Below, in pieces: positions 7,380 through 17,900 of a stretch of 25,634 nt of DNA (its first letter is position 1; the number at the start of each line of letters is the position of its first letter). Both the position numbers and the translations under genes were made by a program. The notes beneath the pieces are model-generated. The model worked only from the letters and a program-made list of their open reading frames with translations, was not told where the DNA came from and made no database searches. The DNA comes from Lachnospiraceae bacterium UBA3801 (GTDB taxonomy: Bacteria; Bacillota; Clostridia; Lachnospirales; Lachnospiraceae): positions 1-25,634 of the forward strand of contig DFEN01000050.1 in assembly GCA_002368685.1 (NCBI GenBank), given 5' to 3'.

Positions 7380-9159
7380 TTCTTTCTTCCTCGCTTTCTA
7401 AAACTGTTACGTTAAATTTTATTCTATTTATAGCGCGGGACGTCTTATCCAGATCTGTTCTCACGCCTTTTCTAACTATAATACCGAGTTCAACCTTTTT
7501 CTTGATTATCTCTGATATAGCTTCAGCTAAAAACTCTCTATTCTTTTCGTTTTCAAAAAAGGTATTTGTTATCTTGCCGTTATTTGCATCATACAAAATA
7601 ACATTAAGTCTGGCTGGTCCATTTGCCTCGTAATCATTTGATGGTTCTACATCCACTGCACGGGCGTATCTCCTGTGAATTGGATTAAGCTTCGCTACTA
7701 TATCCTTCCAATCTTTAGCAAGCTGCATGATATCGGACTGAACTGCTTCAGGAAAATCATTCTTAATATTTTCAACAACTATATCACTCTGCTGGCTGTC
7801 ATCGTATTGCTGTGCAGTACCTACGCTTGCGAAATCCTGATCTAGGAGTTTTATAGTTCTGAGTGCCTCACCTATACGGCGTTCCAGCTCGCGATCCACC
7901 TTCGCATCAACCAGAGCTTCCACTTCTCTATCTGTAAGACCAGCTGGTCTATTATCGCTTGCTCCGGAGGTAGCTGTCTCAGATCTTGGAGACTCTCCAT
8001 CAGCTTTATCTGAATCCTGAAGGGGTGTTGTCGGTACATCTACATTTCCACTTGTTGGTACAGTCACAGCACTTGGATACATCATTTTGATTATGGTCAT
8101 CTCAAGAGTAATTCTCTTGACCGATGACTTTCTTATTTCAGAACATAGAAGCTGGAGTGTATTCAGATATCCCGCCAGTTCTTCTACGGAATAGTTTTCC
8201 GCCATAGCCAGAAGCTCATCTGCATTTTCAGATGTCATATCGAGCTCATCCTTAATACCTGGAGATATTTTCAGAAAGAGCATATTTCTGACAAACCATG
8301 CAAGGTCATCTGAAAACTTGGTCAGATCCTTACCATCCCAGATAGTTTCATTTATTATATCCAGTGCCTCTTCTGCATTTTTATTTACTATAGCCCTGAA
8401 CATTCTGATATATACATCGACCGCAACAGCTCCAACAATCTTAAGTACGCTTTCACGGTTCAGTTCCTTACCTATATTTACGGATAGACATTCATCCAGG
8501 ATTGACAGAGCATCACGCATGGAACCGTCTGCAAGTCGTGCAATATACATAAGAGCATCTCTCGTTGCACTCTCACCTTCTCTGGCGAGGATCTCCTCCA
8601 TTCTGTCTGCGATAGTTTCGACAGATATTCTATGGAAATCAAATCTCTGGCATCTCGATCTAAGTGTAACCGGAAGAGAGGAATCGTCCGTTGTAGCCAG
8701 AATAAACATTACATATTCCGGCGGCTCTTCAAGAGTTTTCAGAAGAGCATTGTATGCTCCCTTTGACAACTGGTGTGCCTCGTCGATTATATACACAAGA
8801 TACTTGCCCTGAGCCGGCGCATATTGAACCGCTTCATTTATCTGTCTGATATTGTCAACTCCATTATGAGTTGCTGCATCAATTTCGACAACATTAAGAG
8901 AGCTGCCGTCAGCTATCGCCTTGCAGCTCTCGCATACTCCACATGGACCATTTTCAGTAGGATTTTCACAATTCATAGTTTTTGCTATCAGCTTTGCTAT
9001 AGTAGTTTTACCTGTACCTCTTGTACCGCAAAGCAGATATGCATGTCCTACTCTGTTATGTGCTATTTGATTCTTTAAAGTTGTTACTACATGTTCCTGT
9101 CCCTTGACCTCATCAAAGCTGTCCGGACGGAACTTTCTATACAGTGCTAGATATGACAT
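7372..9159 (-). CDS. dnaX: DNA polymerase III subunit gamma/tau
   Basis: The clamp-loader ATPase that links the replicative polymerases and helps load the sliding clamp. Over 595 residues: Walker A GTRGTGKT (45-52), a zinc module with C64, C73, C76 and C79, Walker B/DEAH (126-129), sensor SRC (168-170), the lid and collar domains to about 370, a low-complexity linker (375-415, Ser/Thr/Asp/Pro-rich), and a C-terminal domain ending in a [20 protein letters not shown] tail. The start has an AAGGGG site six bases away. It is the second gene of the operon, 43 bases after the ICMT-like gene. I saw no A AAA AAG slippery heptamer in the linker, so production of a shortened gamma form by frameshifting is not supported. 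Confidence 0.97.
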   Translation of the reverse strand: MSYLALYRKFRPDSFDEVKGQEHVVTTLKNQIAHNRVGHAYLLCGTRGTGKTTIAKLIAKTMNCENPTENGPCGVCESCKAIADGSSLNVVEIDAATHNGVDNIRQINEAVQYAPAQGKYLVYIIDEAHQLSKGAYNALLKTLEEPPEYVMFILATTDDSSLPVTLRSRCQRFDFHRISVETIADRMEEILAREGESATRDALMYIARLADGSMRDALSILDECLSVNIGKELNRESVLKIVGAVAVDVYIRMFRAIVNKNAEEALDIINETIWDGKDLTKFSDDLAWFVRNMLFLKISPGIKDELDMTSENADELLAMAENYSVEELAGYLNTLQLLCSEIRKSSVKRITLEMTIIKMMYPSAVTVPTSGNVDVPTTPLQDSDKADGESPRSETATSGASDNRPAGLTDREVEALVDAKVDRELERRIGEALRTIKLLDQDFASVGTAQQYDDSQQSDIVVENIKNDFPEAVQSDIMQLAKDWKDIVAKLNPIHRRYARAVDVEPSNDYEANGPARLNVILYDANNGKITNTFFENEKNREFLAEAISEIIKKKVELGIIVRKGVRTDLDKTSRAINRIKFNVTVLESEEERNG

Positions 9160-9202
9160 CTCATACCCCTTGTATTTATACTAATTCTCTTATTATTTAT
9201 TA

Positions 9203-9916
9203 TTATTTAGGGAGCGGGAATAGTCTGTAGACATTTTCCATATACTCTTTGTACTCATCACCAAATCTGTTTATAAGCAGTTTCTCCTCAGTATTCGCTA
9301 TGACTCCGCTAAAAATCATATAAAAGATGATAGGGAGAACATACATAAATGCATTTCCGGATACAAAGAGCGCTCCCGTACATCCAAACAGTACACCTGC
9401 ATACATCGGATTTCTGGATTTGCTGTATACTCCTGTTGTTACCAACTTACCCATCTGCGCATTCGTCAGAATGTCAGCTTCATTAACCGCATTTACTATA
9501 AGAAGAATTGCTGCAATAAGGAGCAAAACCCCCAGCCCTAAGTATATATATCTGAATATCGAATTTGATGGTATACCATTACTAATAGGACGAATATGTC
9601 CAAGGACTATGGCAGCTATGGTTATTCCAATCGATACAGGAACCATGATAAATCCCTTGCCATACTTCGGCATAGGACTTCTGGCAATAACCTTGGGTTC
9701 TGTGAAGTCTTCAATTTCATCAGAAGCGTCTGGTGTTTCAGCCGGCTCATCGCTATCACTGTTTATTTCTTCCGCCGGCTCATCACTACTTATTTCTTCT
9801 TCAATCGGTTCATCGCTATATGTATGCTTTATCTCATTTAGCAAAGCCTCCTTCTCTTCCTGAAGTTTCTTCTTTGCTAACTCTTCCGCATTATTATCTG
9901 ATACATTCTTGGCCAT
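9203..9916 (-). CDS. ICMT/PEMT-like membrane methyltransferase with acidic N-terminus
   Basis: 237 residues. Residues 1-80 are charged and probably cytoplasmic, with three imperfect SDEPxEE repeats (34-60). From 88 there are about four hydrophobic segments. The C-terminal half carries the motif of isoprenylcysteine/phospholipid methyltransferase-like proteins: TGVYSKSRNPMYAG (161-174) and EEKLLINRFGDEYKEY (210-225) before a final RLFPLP. Known relatives methylate small lipophilic or membrane substrates with S-adenosylmethionine; bacterial members such as this are mostly uncharacterised, so the substrate is unknown. It is the first gene of the dnaX operon, behind an extended -10 promoter and with AGGA four bases before the start. 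Unlinked in function to its replication neighbours as far as can be seen. Confidence 0.82.
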   Translation of the reverse strand: MAKNVSDNNAEELAKKKLQEEKEALLNEIKHTYSDEPIEEEISSDEPAEEINSDSDEPAETPDASDEIEDFTEPKVIARSPMPKYGKGFIMVPVSIGITIAAIVLGHIRPISNGIPSNSIFRYIYLGLGVLLLIAAILLIVNAVNEADILTNAQMGKLVTTGVYSKSRNPMYAGVLFGCTGALFVSGNAFMYVLPIIFYMIFSGVIANTEEKLLINRFGDEYKEYMENVYRLFPLPK

Positions 9917-9954
9917 TTTATCCTAACCTCTTAACTATTTAACGCCTACCCTAT

Positions 9955-9983
9955 AGTATATCATTCACAGCACTCAAATACAA
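9955..9983 (-). promoter_or_regulatory. Extended -10 promoter of the ICMT-dnaX-recR-pfk operon
   Basis: On the minus strand TTGTAT (9978-9983), a 17-base spacer ending in TGA, and TATACT (9955-9960). Spacing is ideal and the TGn is present. The predicted 5' leader is about 32 bases. No terminator is visible between the preceding surface-protein gene and this promoter, so some read-through is possible. Confidence 0.75.
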
Positions 9984-10009
9984 GGAATGCAATATACGTC
10001 AAGCAGCGT

Positions 10010-13000
10010 TTATTCGTTCCTTTTCTTTTGGATATTATTATATTTCCATTTTAATGCAACCAAAAGACATATATTTACTATTGTCATAATCAGCAGATAT
10101 ATAGGAAATGCTGTATTCATTCCATCGCCGGTTTTCACCTGGGAAGAACCAGCTGACGATTTTTCTTCAGGCTTTGAGTCATCTGACTTCTTTTCTTCCG
10201 CGGTTTCTTCCTTTGGAGTTTCCGGTTTAACTGTATCTTCGTCCTTAGCCGGAACTATTTCCTCCGGTTCCGGAACTATCACCTCGTCATCCGTAAATGT
10301 TATGGCATATATAGAGAATTTATCAGACTCTGTAACCACACTATTACCTTCTGTACCCGTTTCAGTACTTAGAGCCTCAGCCGTTCCTCTATGAAGTCTA
10401 ACTACTTTATATACTCTATTTACCTTAGGATCTGTATTCTTCATATCATCAGGTATAGAAAGACCAAATCTGATAGGTGTCTCAAGCTCACGTACAGTCT
10501 CTCTATCCTGACCGGTAATCTCCTTAAATACACTTACGTCGTAGCATACTCCGACTTCCGCACCGTCTCCTGCCGCCTGCCTGATTTTAACTATTTCCTC
10601 ATCAGTTGGACCAGCCATTTCAACGTTAATTGTTATTTTCGACGCAGCTCCCTGGCTAACTCTCTTGTCATCATTCTTATCAAGTACTGCATTAACTACA
10701 TCCGTATCAGGAGAAACAAGTTTAAATGCATCCGAGCTATATCCTACACACTCGATAGGCTGAATACCCAGCGGAAGAACTGATAATACTCCAGCAGTAT
10801 ATACAATTTCATAATTATCAGAACTAAGACCCGATACATGAATGTAGTATTTACCTGAAGAGCAGTCTGCTGTATATTCATTACCACCTTCGCGAGACTC
10901 TGAATCAGTATATGTATATACCGGAGTTCCAGTTATACTATCAGCCGTATCATCATATTTAAAGCCTTCATAACTGAGTGTCACATTATCATCTGATGGC
11001 ATTTCAGAATAACCAATAGACTGATCACTTGGTGTAACAGTCAGCTTTGCCTTCTTTATTTCAAATGTCTGCTCCGCTGTACCGCTTCTGTATTTCACAG
11101 TTTCCGGAATGGTCACCCTTACCTTATAGCTGCCAGCCTTTGTAGGAGGTGTCTCAGAATAAGCAGAGTCTTCTGCGGCGCTTTCCTTATATTCTATCTT
11201 TGGCGTACCATTACCTGGATTACCTTCTATTGTCACGTCAGGAGTCTCTCCATATATACACTCGGCAACACTCACCGTAGGACTAATCGGATCCTTGACA
11301 CATGTAAGAATAACCTCTCCGTCCGTATTTTGATCGATTCTATATCCCACGAGTTTACTCACAAAATAATTCTCCGGCAAATCATCACCATTATTTGCCT
11401 TATAGCCACTGGTAATAACAAAGGATGGAATAGTTCCCCCCGATACCCCAGTTTGATTCTGAAATCCTACACTTATAGGTATTGTATTTGTGAGCTTACC
11501 TACAGAAATCTTGTTATTCGTATTATTTAAAATAAAGATATCACTGTATGTATTAACATACGTGGTATTATTCGAAAATGTGGGATTACCAGATAGTCTA
11601 AATGTACCTGAGGAGTATTCGATGGCGCCTTTATTTATTTTATTACCGGAAATGCTTCCTCCACTAAGGTTGAATGTTCCTCCACTCTTTATATTTACTA
11701 CTCCATTTCCAATAGGATTATCTATTCCTGTTATAGTACCTTTTGACATATTAAATACGCCAGCCGACTCAACGACAACTGTACCATTTGAAACAGTACC
11801 ACCTGACATGTTAAATACTCCATTAACAGTAACAGCCTCTCCGCCCCTGCTAATAGTGCCGCCATAAAGGTTTAACGTTCCTCCGGCCTCAAGCCTCACG
11901 CTTTGGGCAGAATTAATCCTTCCTCCTTCACATGCAAATATACTAAGAGTAGCACCATTTTTTATCTGAATATAATTGGATCTAATAGTAATACTATGAC
12001 CATTAAGACATAGATTAACATTCTCTCCTAAGTACCAACCACCAAGTTCAACATCATTGGTCAGGTAATAGCTACCTGCCTCAGAAGGTAGAGACCCTGT
12101 TGATTGCCAAGGTATAAAGGTTATTTTATTATGTGTATGACTATCAGAATCCGGAGCAGGCTTATCGATATTTTTATCTATATATACCAGCGCGATCTTC
12201 GCAAACTGATCCGTCGCCGCGCTTGCAACGTTGGTCGTCGCATCATAGCCGGTGGTTATATCTGTAGCCACGCCATTCGAAATCCTAACCACCTTATAAT
12301 TTCTTTCAGTAGAAATATCGTCTATAAGTAAATCACTTGGAACATCAATACTAAACGCAGCAGAAGAATCCAAAGTACCAACCTGAGTTTTAGGATTAGA
12401 GCCTATCTGCTTATAGGTTTTTGTGTCAAAGCATAGACCTACTTCAGCTTCGGAACCAAACACATTCTTTATAGCTGTTACCTCATTACTTGAAAGAGTA
12501 GCACAGTCTATTGTCATAGTTGTTATGGCATCAGCTCCATTTATATAACTGGTCTCATCTGCATCAGTAAGAATAGCATTCAGCATTTCTTCATTTGTGC
12601 TAAGTAGTTTAAATGCAGCTGTATCATCACCTTTTACAGGTATAAACACCCTGGATTTTCCAGGTTTTATGACTGTTAGTGTTCCGGTTTCAAAAGTTAT
12701 ATCATAATTGTCCGAAGTAACACCTGATACACTTATAGTATATGTATCAGATGGTGATTCAATATTATAAGATTCACCAGTAGCACTTTTATATGTAAAG
12801 CCTGGAGTACCCCCAAGATTATCTGTTGTATCATCATATTTAAAACCATCGCCTACTATCTCTCCAGCCGGCAGAGGATCACCATAATAAATAGTTTTGT
12901 TCTGAGGTCTGAGTGTAAGAGGCGCTTTAGTGATACTAAAATCACAGACAGGATCATAAGCGTGAACGCGGGGAGTTGGTTCTATATCCAGCAGGGCAGT

Positions 13001-14683
13001 ATACTGCCCTACATTCTTAGGAACTACCGTTGAATATGTGGAATCATCATCTCCCTTAACCTTATACTTATATGTCATTTCTCCGTCGCCAGTATAGCCG
13101 GATAGAACAAATTCCGGAGTGGTACCATATTCAAACTTGCCATCTTCCGAAGTAGTAGCCAGTGTAGGATGAAGTATTACAGGGTTTTTTGTCATCTGTA
13201 ATTCGCCATTACTTTCAGCAATCCAAAATCCGTCCATGGTACATGTGAAGTATTTTTCCGGATCTGTTCCACTGTTATTTGCAGAATATCCAGTTGTAAA
13301 GGTACGACTACTTAAATCCATACTACCACTTTTATTTTGAAAACCTACTTTGATTTTAGTACTATTCGAAAGCGTACATACATTTACTTTTGCTCCACCA
13401 TCCGGAAAATAAATATCATTATAGGTAGCACTTGTTCCCGAATAAATAAATGTTGGTGAACCTGACATATTAAATTTTAGAAAATTACTATAAATCGCTT
13501 CAAAACATGAATCCCCACATTCTATAGTTCCACCACTTAAATTCAGATAACCTTTACTATTAACATAAGATGTATAAATTGCATAATTTCCATTTGAAAC
13601 AAGCTTTCCTCCTGACATGTTGAATGTAGCAAATCCTTGTATGTATATTCCTTCGTTACCACATATAATAGTTCCACTATGTAGATTTAAAGTTCCCCCC
13701 GATACTTTTACAGATTTTGAACCATTATTAATTACACCACCATCTTCAGATGAATATATATCAAGCACAACCTGGCTGCCATTAATTGATAATCCATCTC
13801 CAGTAAATGTAACTGTATGACCATTTAAACATAGACCTATTTTCGCTTGAGTAGACCAACTTGCCAAGGTTACATCCTGAGTCAGATAATAGTTTCCAGC
13901 TTCAGCAGGAAGGCTATCTGCAGCCTCCCATGCAGTAAACGAAATTCCATCATGTACATGAGTTTCAGGAACTGTCCCTTCGCCCTCACCTTCAGATGTC
14001 AGACCTAGCATATAGTACGAAAAACCATCTGTAACAACCACAACAGTATCACCAGTTTCAGATATAACCTCCAGCTTATCTGCATCCACTGCACCATTAT
14101 CAGTGTTTATGTGATACACATCTGACACAGAGGTATCCTCTGATATTTCTAGAGTTGTAAAGGAAACCTTAACATTTCCAGCACTGGTATCAGGTTGGAT
14201 TTCAGTTCCATCAGCAGCATAAACAGTAATATCAAATATCATGTTACTTGTAACATTCGTGTCGTTTCCTCTAAGTCTGTTAACCTCGGAAAGAATACCT
14301 GCATTCTCTGCTTCTGATTCCTGAACCCTTCTAACAGACAGGGTGGAACCTTCAGGAAACACTCCCTCATCAGCCATAACTCTGACTGTGACCCCATCTA
14401 CAGTTTGCTGACTATCAAAAGTATCAGCCTCTGGTTCACTTTCTCCCTGAGACATTTCCAGTATCTGCTGAGGTTCCACTTCTTCTTCCTCATTCTGATT
14501 AGTAATATCCATTAAACCATCCGCCATTTTCTCGGATGTTTCTTCTTCATATTCAGCATCTGTCACTGTCGCAACAGATATCTCGCCAGCCATAACGTTA
14601 CTAACAGGAATAGGCAGAACACCAAAAACAAGCCCCGCCACCAGTATCCACGCTATGCCCTTTTTAAGTATTTTTTCATCCAT
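10010..14683 (-). CDS. Large cell-surface protein: signal peptide, duplicated beta-helix/MBG repeats, KTGD-type C-terminal anchor
   Basis: 1557 residues from ATG 14683, which has GGAGGG six bases upstream. The frame stays open to 14761, but that extension would begin inside the -35 box. Residues 2-32 form a signal peptide (KKGIAWILVAGLVFGVLPIPV, cleavage near VMA|GE). About 160-230 is a small beta domain (DVYHINTDNGAV ... TDGFSYYML). Two homologous units of about 600 residues follow (242-836 and 849-1462). Each opens with HxH..I.F..W and LCLNGH, continues as a beta-helix of FNMSGGT-like turns, then MBG-like domains (SDNYxI), then a VYKVVR/NYKVVR module. An acidic Pro/Glu/Lys stalk (1468-1514) leads to VKTGD, a membrane helix (1525-1544) and a basic tail. 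Probably wall- or membrane-anchored; ligand unknown. No sortase gene is in the window. Confidence 0.88.
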   Translation of the reverse strand: MDEKILKKGIAWILVAGLVFGVLPIPVSNVMAGEISVATVTDAEYEEETSEKMADGLMDITNQNEEEEVEPQQILEMSQGESEPEADTFDSQQTVDGVTVRVMADEGVFPEGSTLSVRRVQESEAENAGILSEVNRLRGNDTNVTSNMIFDITVYAADGTEIQPDTSAGNVKVSFTTLEISEDTSVSDVYHINTDNGAVDADKLEVISETGDTVVVVTDGFSYYMLGLTSEGEGEGTVPETHVHDGISFTAWEAADSLPAEAGNYYLTQDVTLASWSTQAKIGLCLNGHTVTFTGDGLSINGSQVVLDIYSSEDGGVINNGSKSVKVSGGTLNLHSGTIICGNEGIYIQGFATFNMSGGKLVSNGNYAIYTSYVNSKGYLNLSGGTIECGDSCFEAIYSNFLKFNMSGSPTFIYSGTSATYNDIYFPDGGAKVNVCTLSNSTKIKVGFQNKSGSMDLSSRTFTTGYSANNSGTDPEKYFTCTMDGFWIAESNGELQMTKNPVILHPTLATTSEDGKFEYGTTPEFVLSGYTGDGEMTYKYKVKGDDDSTYSTVVPKNVGQYTALLDIEPTPRVHAYDPVCDFSITKAPLTLRPQNKTIYYGDPLPAGEIVGDGFKYDDTTDNLGGTPGFTYKSATGESYNIESPSDTYTISVSGVTSDNYDITFETGTLTVIKPGKSRVFIPVKGDDTAAFKLLSTNEEMLNAILTDADETSYINGADAITTMTIDCATLSSNEVTAIKNVFGSEAEVGLCFDTKTYKQIGSNPKTQVGTLDSSAAFSIDVPSDLLIDDISTERNYKVVRISNGVATDITTGYDATTNVASAATDQFAKIALVYIDKNIDKPAPDSDSHTHNKITFIPWQSTGSLPSEAGSYYLTNDVELGGWYLGENVNLCLNGHSITIRSNYIQIKNGATLSIFACEGGRINSAQSVRLEAGGTLNLYGGTISRGGEAVTVNGVFNMSGGTVSNGTVVVESAGVFNMSKGTITGIDNPIGNGVVNIKSGGTFNLSGGSISGNKINKGAIEYSSGTFRLSGNPTFSNNTTYVNTYSDIFILNNTNNKISVGKLTNTIPISVGFQNQTGVSGGTIPSFVITSGYKANNGDDLPENYFVSKLVGYRIDQNTDGEVILTCVKDPISPTVSVAECIYGETPDVTIEGNPGNGTPKIEYKESAAEDSAYSETPPTKAGSYKVRVTIPETVKYRSGTAEQTFEIKKAKLTVTPSDQSIGYSEMPSDDNVTLSYEGFKYDDTADSITGTPVYTYTDSESREGGNEYTADCSSGKYYIHVSGLSSDNYEIVYTAGVLSVLPLGIQPIECVGYSSDAFKLVSPDTDVVNAVLDKNDDKRVSQGAASKITINVEMAGPTDEEIVKIRQAAGDGAEVGVCYDVSVFKEITGQDRETVRELETPIRFGLSIPDDMKNTDPKVNRVYKVVRLHRGTAEALSTETGTEGNSVVTESDKFSIYAITFTDDEVIVPEPEEIVPAKDEDTVKPETPKEETAEEKKSDDSKPEEKSSAGSSQVKTGDGMNTAFPIYLLIMTIVNICLLVALKWKYNNIQKKRNE
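10298..12139 (-). repeat. Surface-protein internal repeat, unit 2
   Basis: Encodes residues 849-1462, the membrane-proximal copy. Compared with unit 1 it has a more regular beta-helix, with FNMSGGT, FNMSKGT and FNLSGGS turns spaced about 20-24 residues apart. It is followed directly by the acidic stalk. Confidence 0.85.
12176..13960 (-). repeat. Surface-protein internal repeat, unit 1
   Basis: Encodes residues 242-836 of the surface protein. It aligns in order with unit 2: SLPAEAGNYYLTQDV against SLPSEAGSYYLTNDV (12 of 15 identical), LCLNGH in both, GYSANNSGTDPEKYF against GYKANNGDDLPENYF, VSGVTSDNYDI against VSGLSSDNYEI, and EVGLCFD against EVGVCYD. The copies are clearly homologous but have diverged. 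Confidence 0.85.
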
Positions 14684-14689
14684 ATTTGA

Positions 14690-14695
14690 CCCTCC
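14690..14695 (-). promoter_or_regulatory. Ribosome binding site deciding the surface-protein start
   Basis: GGAGGG six bases before ATG 14683. This and the typical signal peptide starting MDEKILKKG fix the start here and not 26 codons upstream. Confidence 0.85.
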
Positions 14696-14731
14696 AAAAG
14701 CCACTAAAGAACACCTATTTCGCATAGTATA

Positions 14732-14761
14732 ATTATACTTTAAAATGCCCAAAACTAGCAA
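14732..14761 (-). promoter_or_regulatory. Promoter of the surface-protein gene with palindromic -10 region
   Basis: TTGCTA (14756-14761), an 18-base spacer and a perfect TATAAT (14732-14737) on the minus strand. The -10 box is embedded in the perfect 14-base palindrome AGTATAATTATACT (14726-14739), which could serve as a regulator site or simply put a second TATACT box six bases on. The predicted leader is about 42 bases. Confidence 0.65.
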
Positions 14762-14852
14762 TATTCTTCACAAACAAATCATACAAATCATTACAATTAA
14801 TAAGGCACATTTCCTCATTTTTAATTGTACTCAAATAAGGACAACAAATGAG

Positions 14853-14885
14853 CAACAAAAGCGGAGACGACAACATCGCCTCCGC
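14853..14885 (-). terminator. Rho-independent terminator after the RND transporter gene
   Basis: On the minus strand a 9-bp stem GCGGAGGCG/CGTCTCCGC (one G-U pair) with loop ATGTTGT is followed by TTTTGTTG. It lies 45 bases past the RND stop and isolates the surface-protein gene from it. The rest of the 247-base gap (14762-14850) is AT-rich; I see nothing else in it beyond a short direct repeat. Confidence 0.88.
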
Positions 14886-14930
14886 TGAAAATCACTTAAA
14901 TATTGATTCATGATTAGCTATATTCCAGAA

Positions 14931-17900
14931 CTAAAGTTCTTCTTCTCTCATATCCTTTTCTTTATTAAACGCATCGTAGAGGCAAGGTACAAGAACGAGT
15001 GTAAGTATAGTTCCGTATACAAGTCCTCCCACAACTACGATAGCCATTGGCTGTGACATCTCAACACCCTTACCCATACCAATTGCCATAGTAGACATTG
15101 ATATGATAGTTGTGAGTGCGGTCATCAGTACTGGACGAAGACGAGTCTTTGCTGAGGTTACTATAGCCTCCTTCTTACCCATGCCCTCACGTCTTAACTG
15201 ATTGACGTAGTCTACAAGCACGATACCATTATTAACTATAATACCTGCCAGCATAACGAAACCGATCATAGCTATAACTGATACAGCTTTACCACAGAAG
15301 AACAGTGCAAAGAAACCTCCTGTAAAGGCTAGTGGTATGGTAAACATGATAATAAATGGTGACTTAAGACTCTGGAACTGAGCTACCATTATCAGATAGA
15401 TAAGGATAACTGCAAGAAGCATCATGAGAAGCACCTGACGCATAGCATCATTTATTGTCTCATTTTCGCCCTGAAGATCTACTGAATATCCCTCAGGAAT
15501 AGCCATATCATTTATCTTTCTCTGAACTTCGTTTCCTACAATACCTACATTTCTTGTTCCATCTAAGGTTCCAGAAACACTTATATATCTATTCTGATTA
15601 TCACGAAGCACAGTTGATAGTTCTTCCTGTTCTGAGAAGGTTACTATCCTTGACAGAGGAATATCTTTAGTCTCATTTGTTTCTCTATCTGTATATTCAA
15701 ACTTGAGCTTCTTGAGATCATCTATAGTTACCGTTGCCTGTTTATCAGTCTTAACAAAAACATCGTAATCCTTGATATCAGTTTCAATGGCTGTAGTAGA
15801 CTGAGTCGATGCAAGTTCACCGGCAACAGTTGTAAATACCTGAGCAACAGTCATACCGTATTCGGCCGCTTTTTCTTTATTAACAGATATTACAAATGTC
15901 TGAGTCATATTATCCAGACCATTATCTACTTCTTCGATTCCGTCAACACCTTCAAGTATTTCTGCTGCATCTCCGGCAAGCTTTTGAAGAGTCTGCATAT
16001 CACGTCCCTTGATCATTATAGACACTCCGCTTCCTGACAGAAGGGACATATCCATAAGCTCTGCACTGACATCCATCTGGCAATCCAGACCCTCACCAGC
16101 CTTATTTATTTTCTCAACTATTTCATCATTTGAAAGCTTTGAATCTTCTTTCAGAAGAACATATATTGAAACCGAATTATCTCCCCCACCTGACAGAGCA
16201 CCGAGTGTAGAGCCATTTCCAATCATTGCACCGATTGTTTCTATCTCATCAATACTCTGCAGTTTTTCCACAAGCTGGTCACTGTAGGAGGTCATCTCTT
16301 CAAATGTTCTCTCCTCCTCATCTGGAGCTGACAGTGTAATCGTCACCTGATCACTCTGCATTTCAGGCATGAATTCCGTTCCTCTTGAAAGGGCAAGTGC
16401 AACTGAAGCTCCCATCAGAAGAAGCATAACAACGAATACAAGAGGTTTAAATCTAAGTGCGCCTCTGATAATCTTGTCATAAACTCTCATAAATGCATTA
16501 TCGCCGCTAGTTTCCTTCTCCTTTGAATTTTTCAGAAGCCCCTGAGCCATAGCAGGAACCAGTGTAAGTGCAACAAGGAGTGAAGCAAGAAGCGTAAATG
16601 CAATCGTGAGACCCATATCTACAAAGAGCTGTCTGGTAAGACCATCTGTAAATACTATAGGCAGGAATACGCACATAGTTGTCAGTGTTGATGAGGTGAT
16701 GGCACCTGCCACCTGGCTGGCTCCGTATACTGCAGCCTTCTTGATAGTCTCGCCTTCCTTACGAAGTCTATATATATTCTCAATAACTACGATGGAGTTA
16801 TCCACCAGCATTCCTATACCCAGCGTGAGACCCGACATAGAAATGATATTGAGGGAAATCTTTGTAAAGTACATAAGCACTATTGCAAAAATAACTGAAA
16901 GTGGAATAGCGCAGGCAATAATGATAGTTGGTCTAATATCTCTCAGGAATATGATAAGCACGAGGATGGCAAGAGCCGCACCAAGTATCATATTCTGAAG
17001 AATAGACTTAACAATTATATCTATATATACACCCTGATTCATAAGAACAGCAAAATTCAGTCCGTTATTCTCGGTTTTCTCAAGGCTATCAAACTTATCC
17101 AGAACTCTATCTGTCACTTCACCAGTTGAATAACCTGTCTGCTTCTCGAAAGAGATCAGTATTCCAGGCTCACCATTCAGCTTTGCATATACTTCTTCGG
17201 AATCATCTACAACTTTTACATCTGCTACATCAGATAACTTAATAACTCCTACATTGTCCATATTAAGATCGATAAGAACTGTATCTGCAAGTTCCTCTGC
17301 ATCTGATATATCCTCTCCAACCTTTACAAGATACTGACCATCATCACTATCTGCATAACCCGCAGGCATTTCAAAGTTCTGAGCAATGAGTAAGTTATTT
17401 AATGTCTCTATTGAGAGAACCGTATCCAGATCGGCTGCATCCTTTGTAGTCTCCAGAGTATCCTCAACTGTATCCTCTGCCATCTGAATCTGGGCAAGAC
17501 CCTGTGATAATGTAGCTGATGTTTCAGCAAGGGTTATAGACTGTTCTATTTCAGCCTTATTAATCATCTGAAGGCCGTCACTAGTCTGCTTCTTTCCCGA
17601 ATTAATCTGTTCGAGGCCACTATCGATAGCACTGATACCTGCATCAACCTCTGCCTTGCTTGTTTCAAGCTGAGCTACAGCTGCTGGGATATCCTCATAA
17701 GTAGAAACTGATATTCCATATAACGAAAGTGCCGCTCCACTTGTAGCCACCTGAGTATTAATTTCAGTGAGTCCCGCCTCTATCTTAGCTCTATTAGTTA
17801 TAGCATCCGCGTAAGACATTCCGGTTGTTTGTTCGAACGTAGCATCATCAAGCATACCACCTTCTTCATTTATGCTTAGCGGAATTATTGAATCTAATGC

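Noticed and set aside
7372..8100. Programmed frameshift in dnaX to make a gamma form
   Set aside because: A-rich and T-rich runs near the 3' end are not in the zero-frame X XXY YYZ arrangement, and none was found in the linker.
11640..11900. CRISPR-like or tandem nucleotide repeat
   Set aside because: The similarity comes from FNMSGGT turns of the beta-helix. Spacing and sequence vary, and there are no conserved repeat units with unique spacers.
14684..14761. 26-codon N-terminal extension of the surface protein
   Set aside because: It would begin inside the -35 box of the predicted promoter, lacks a ribosome binding site, and would bury the signal peptide.
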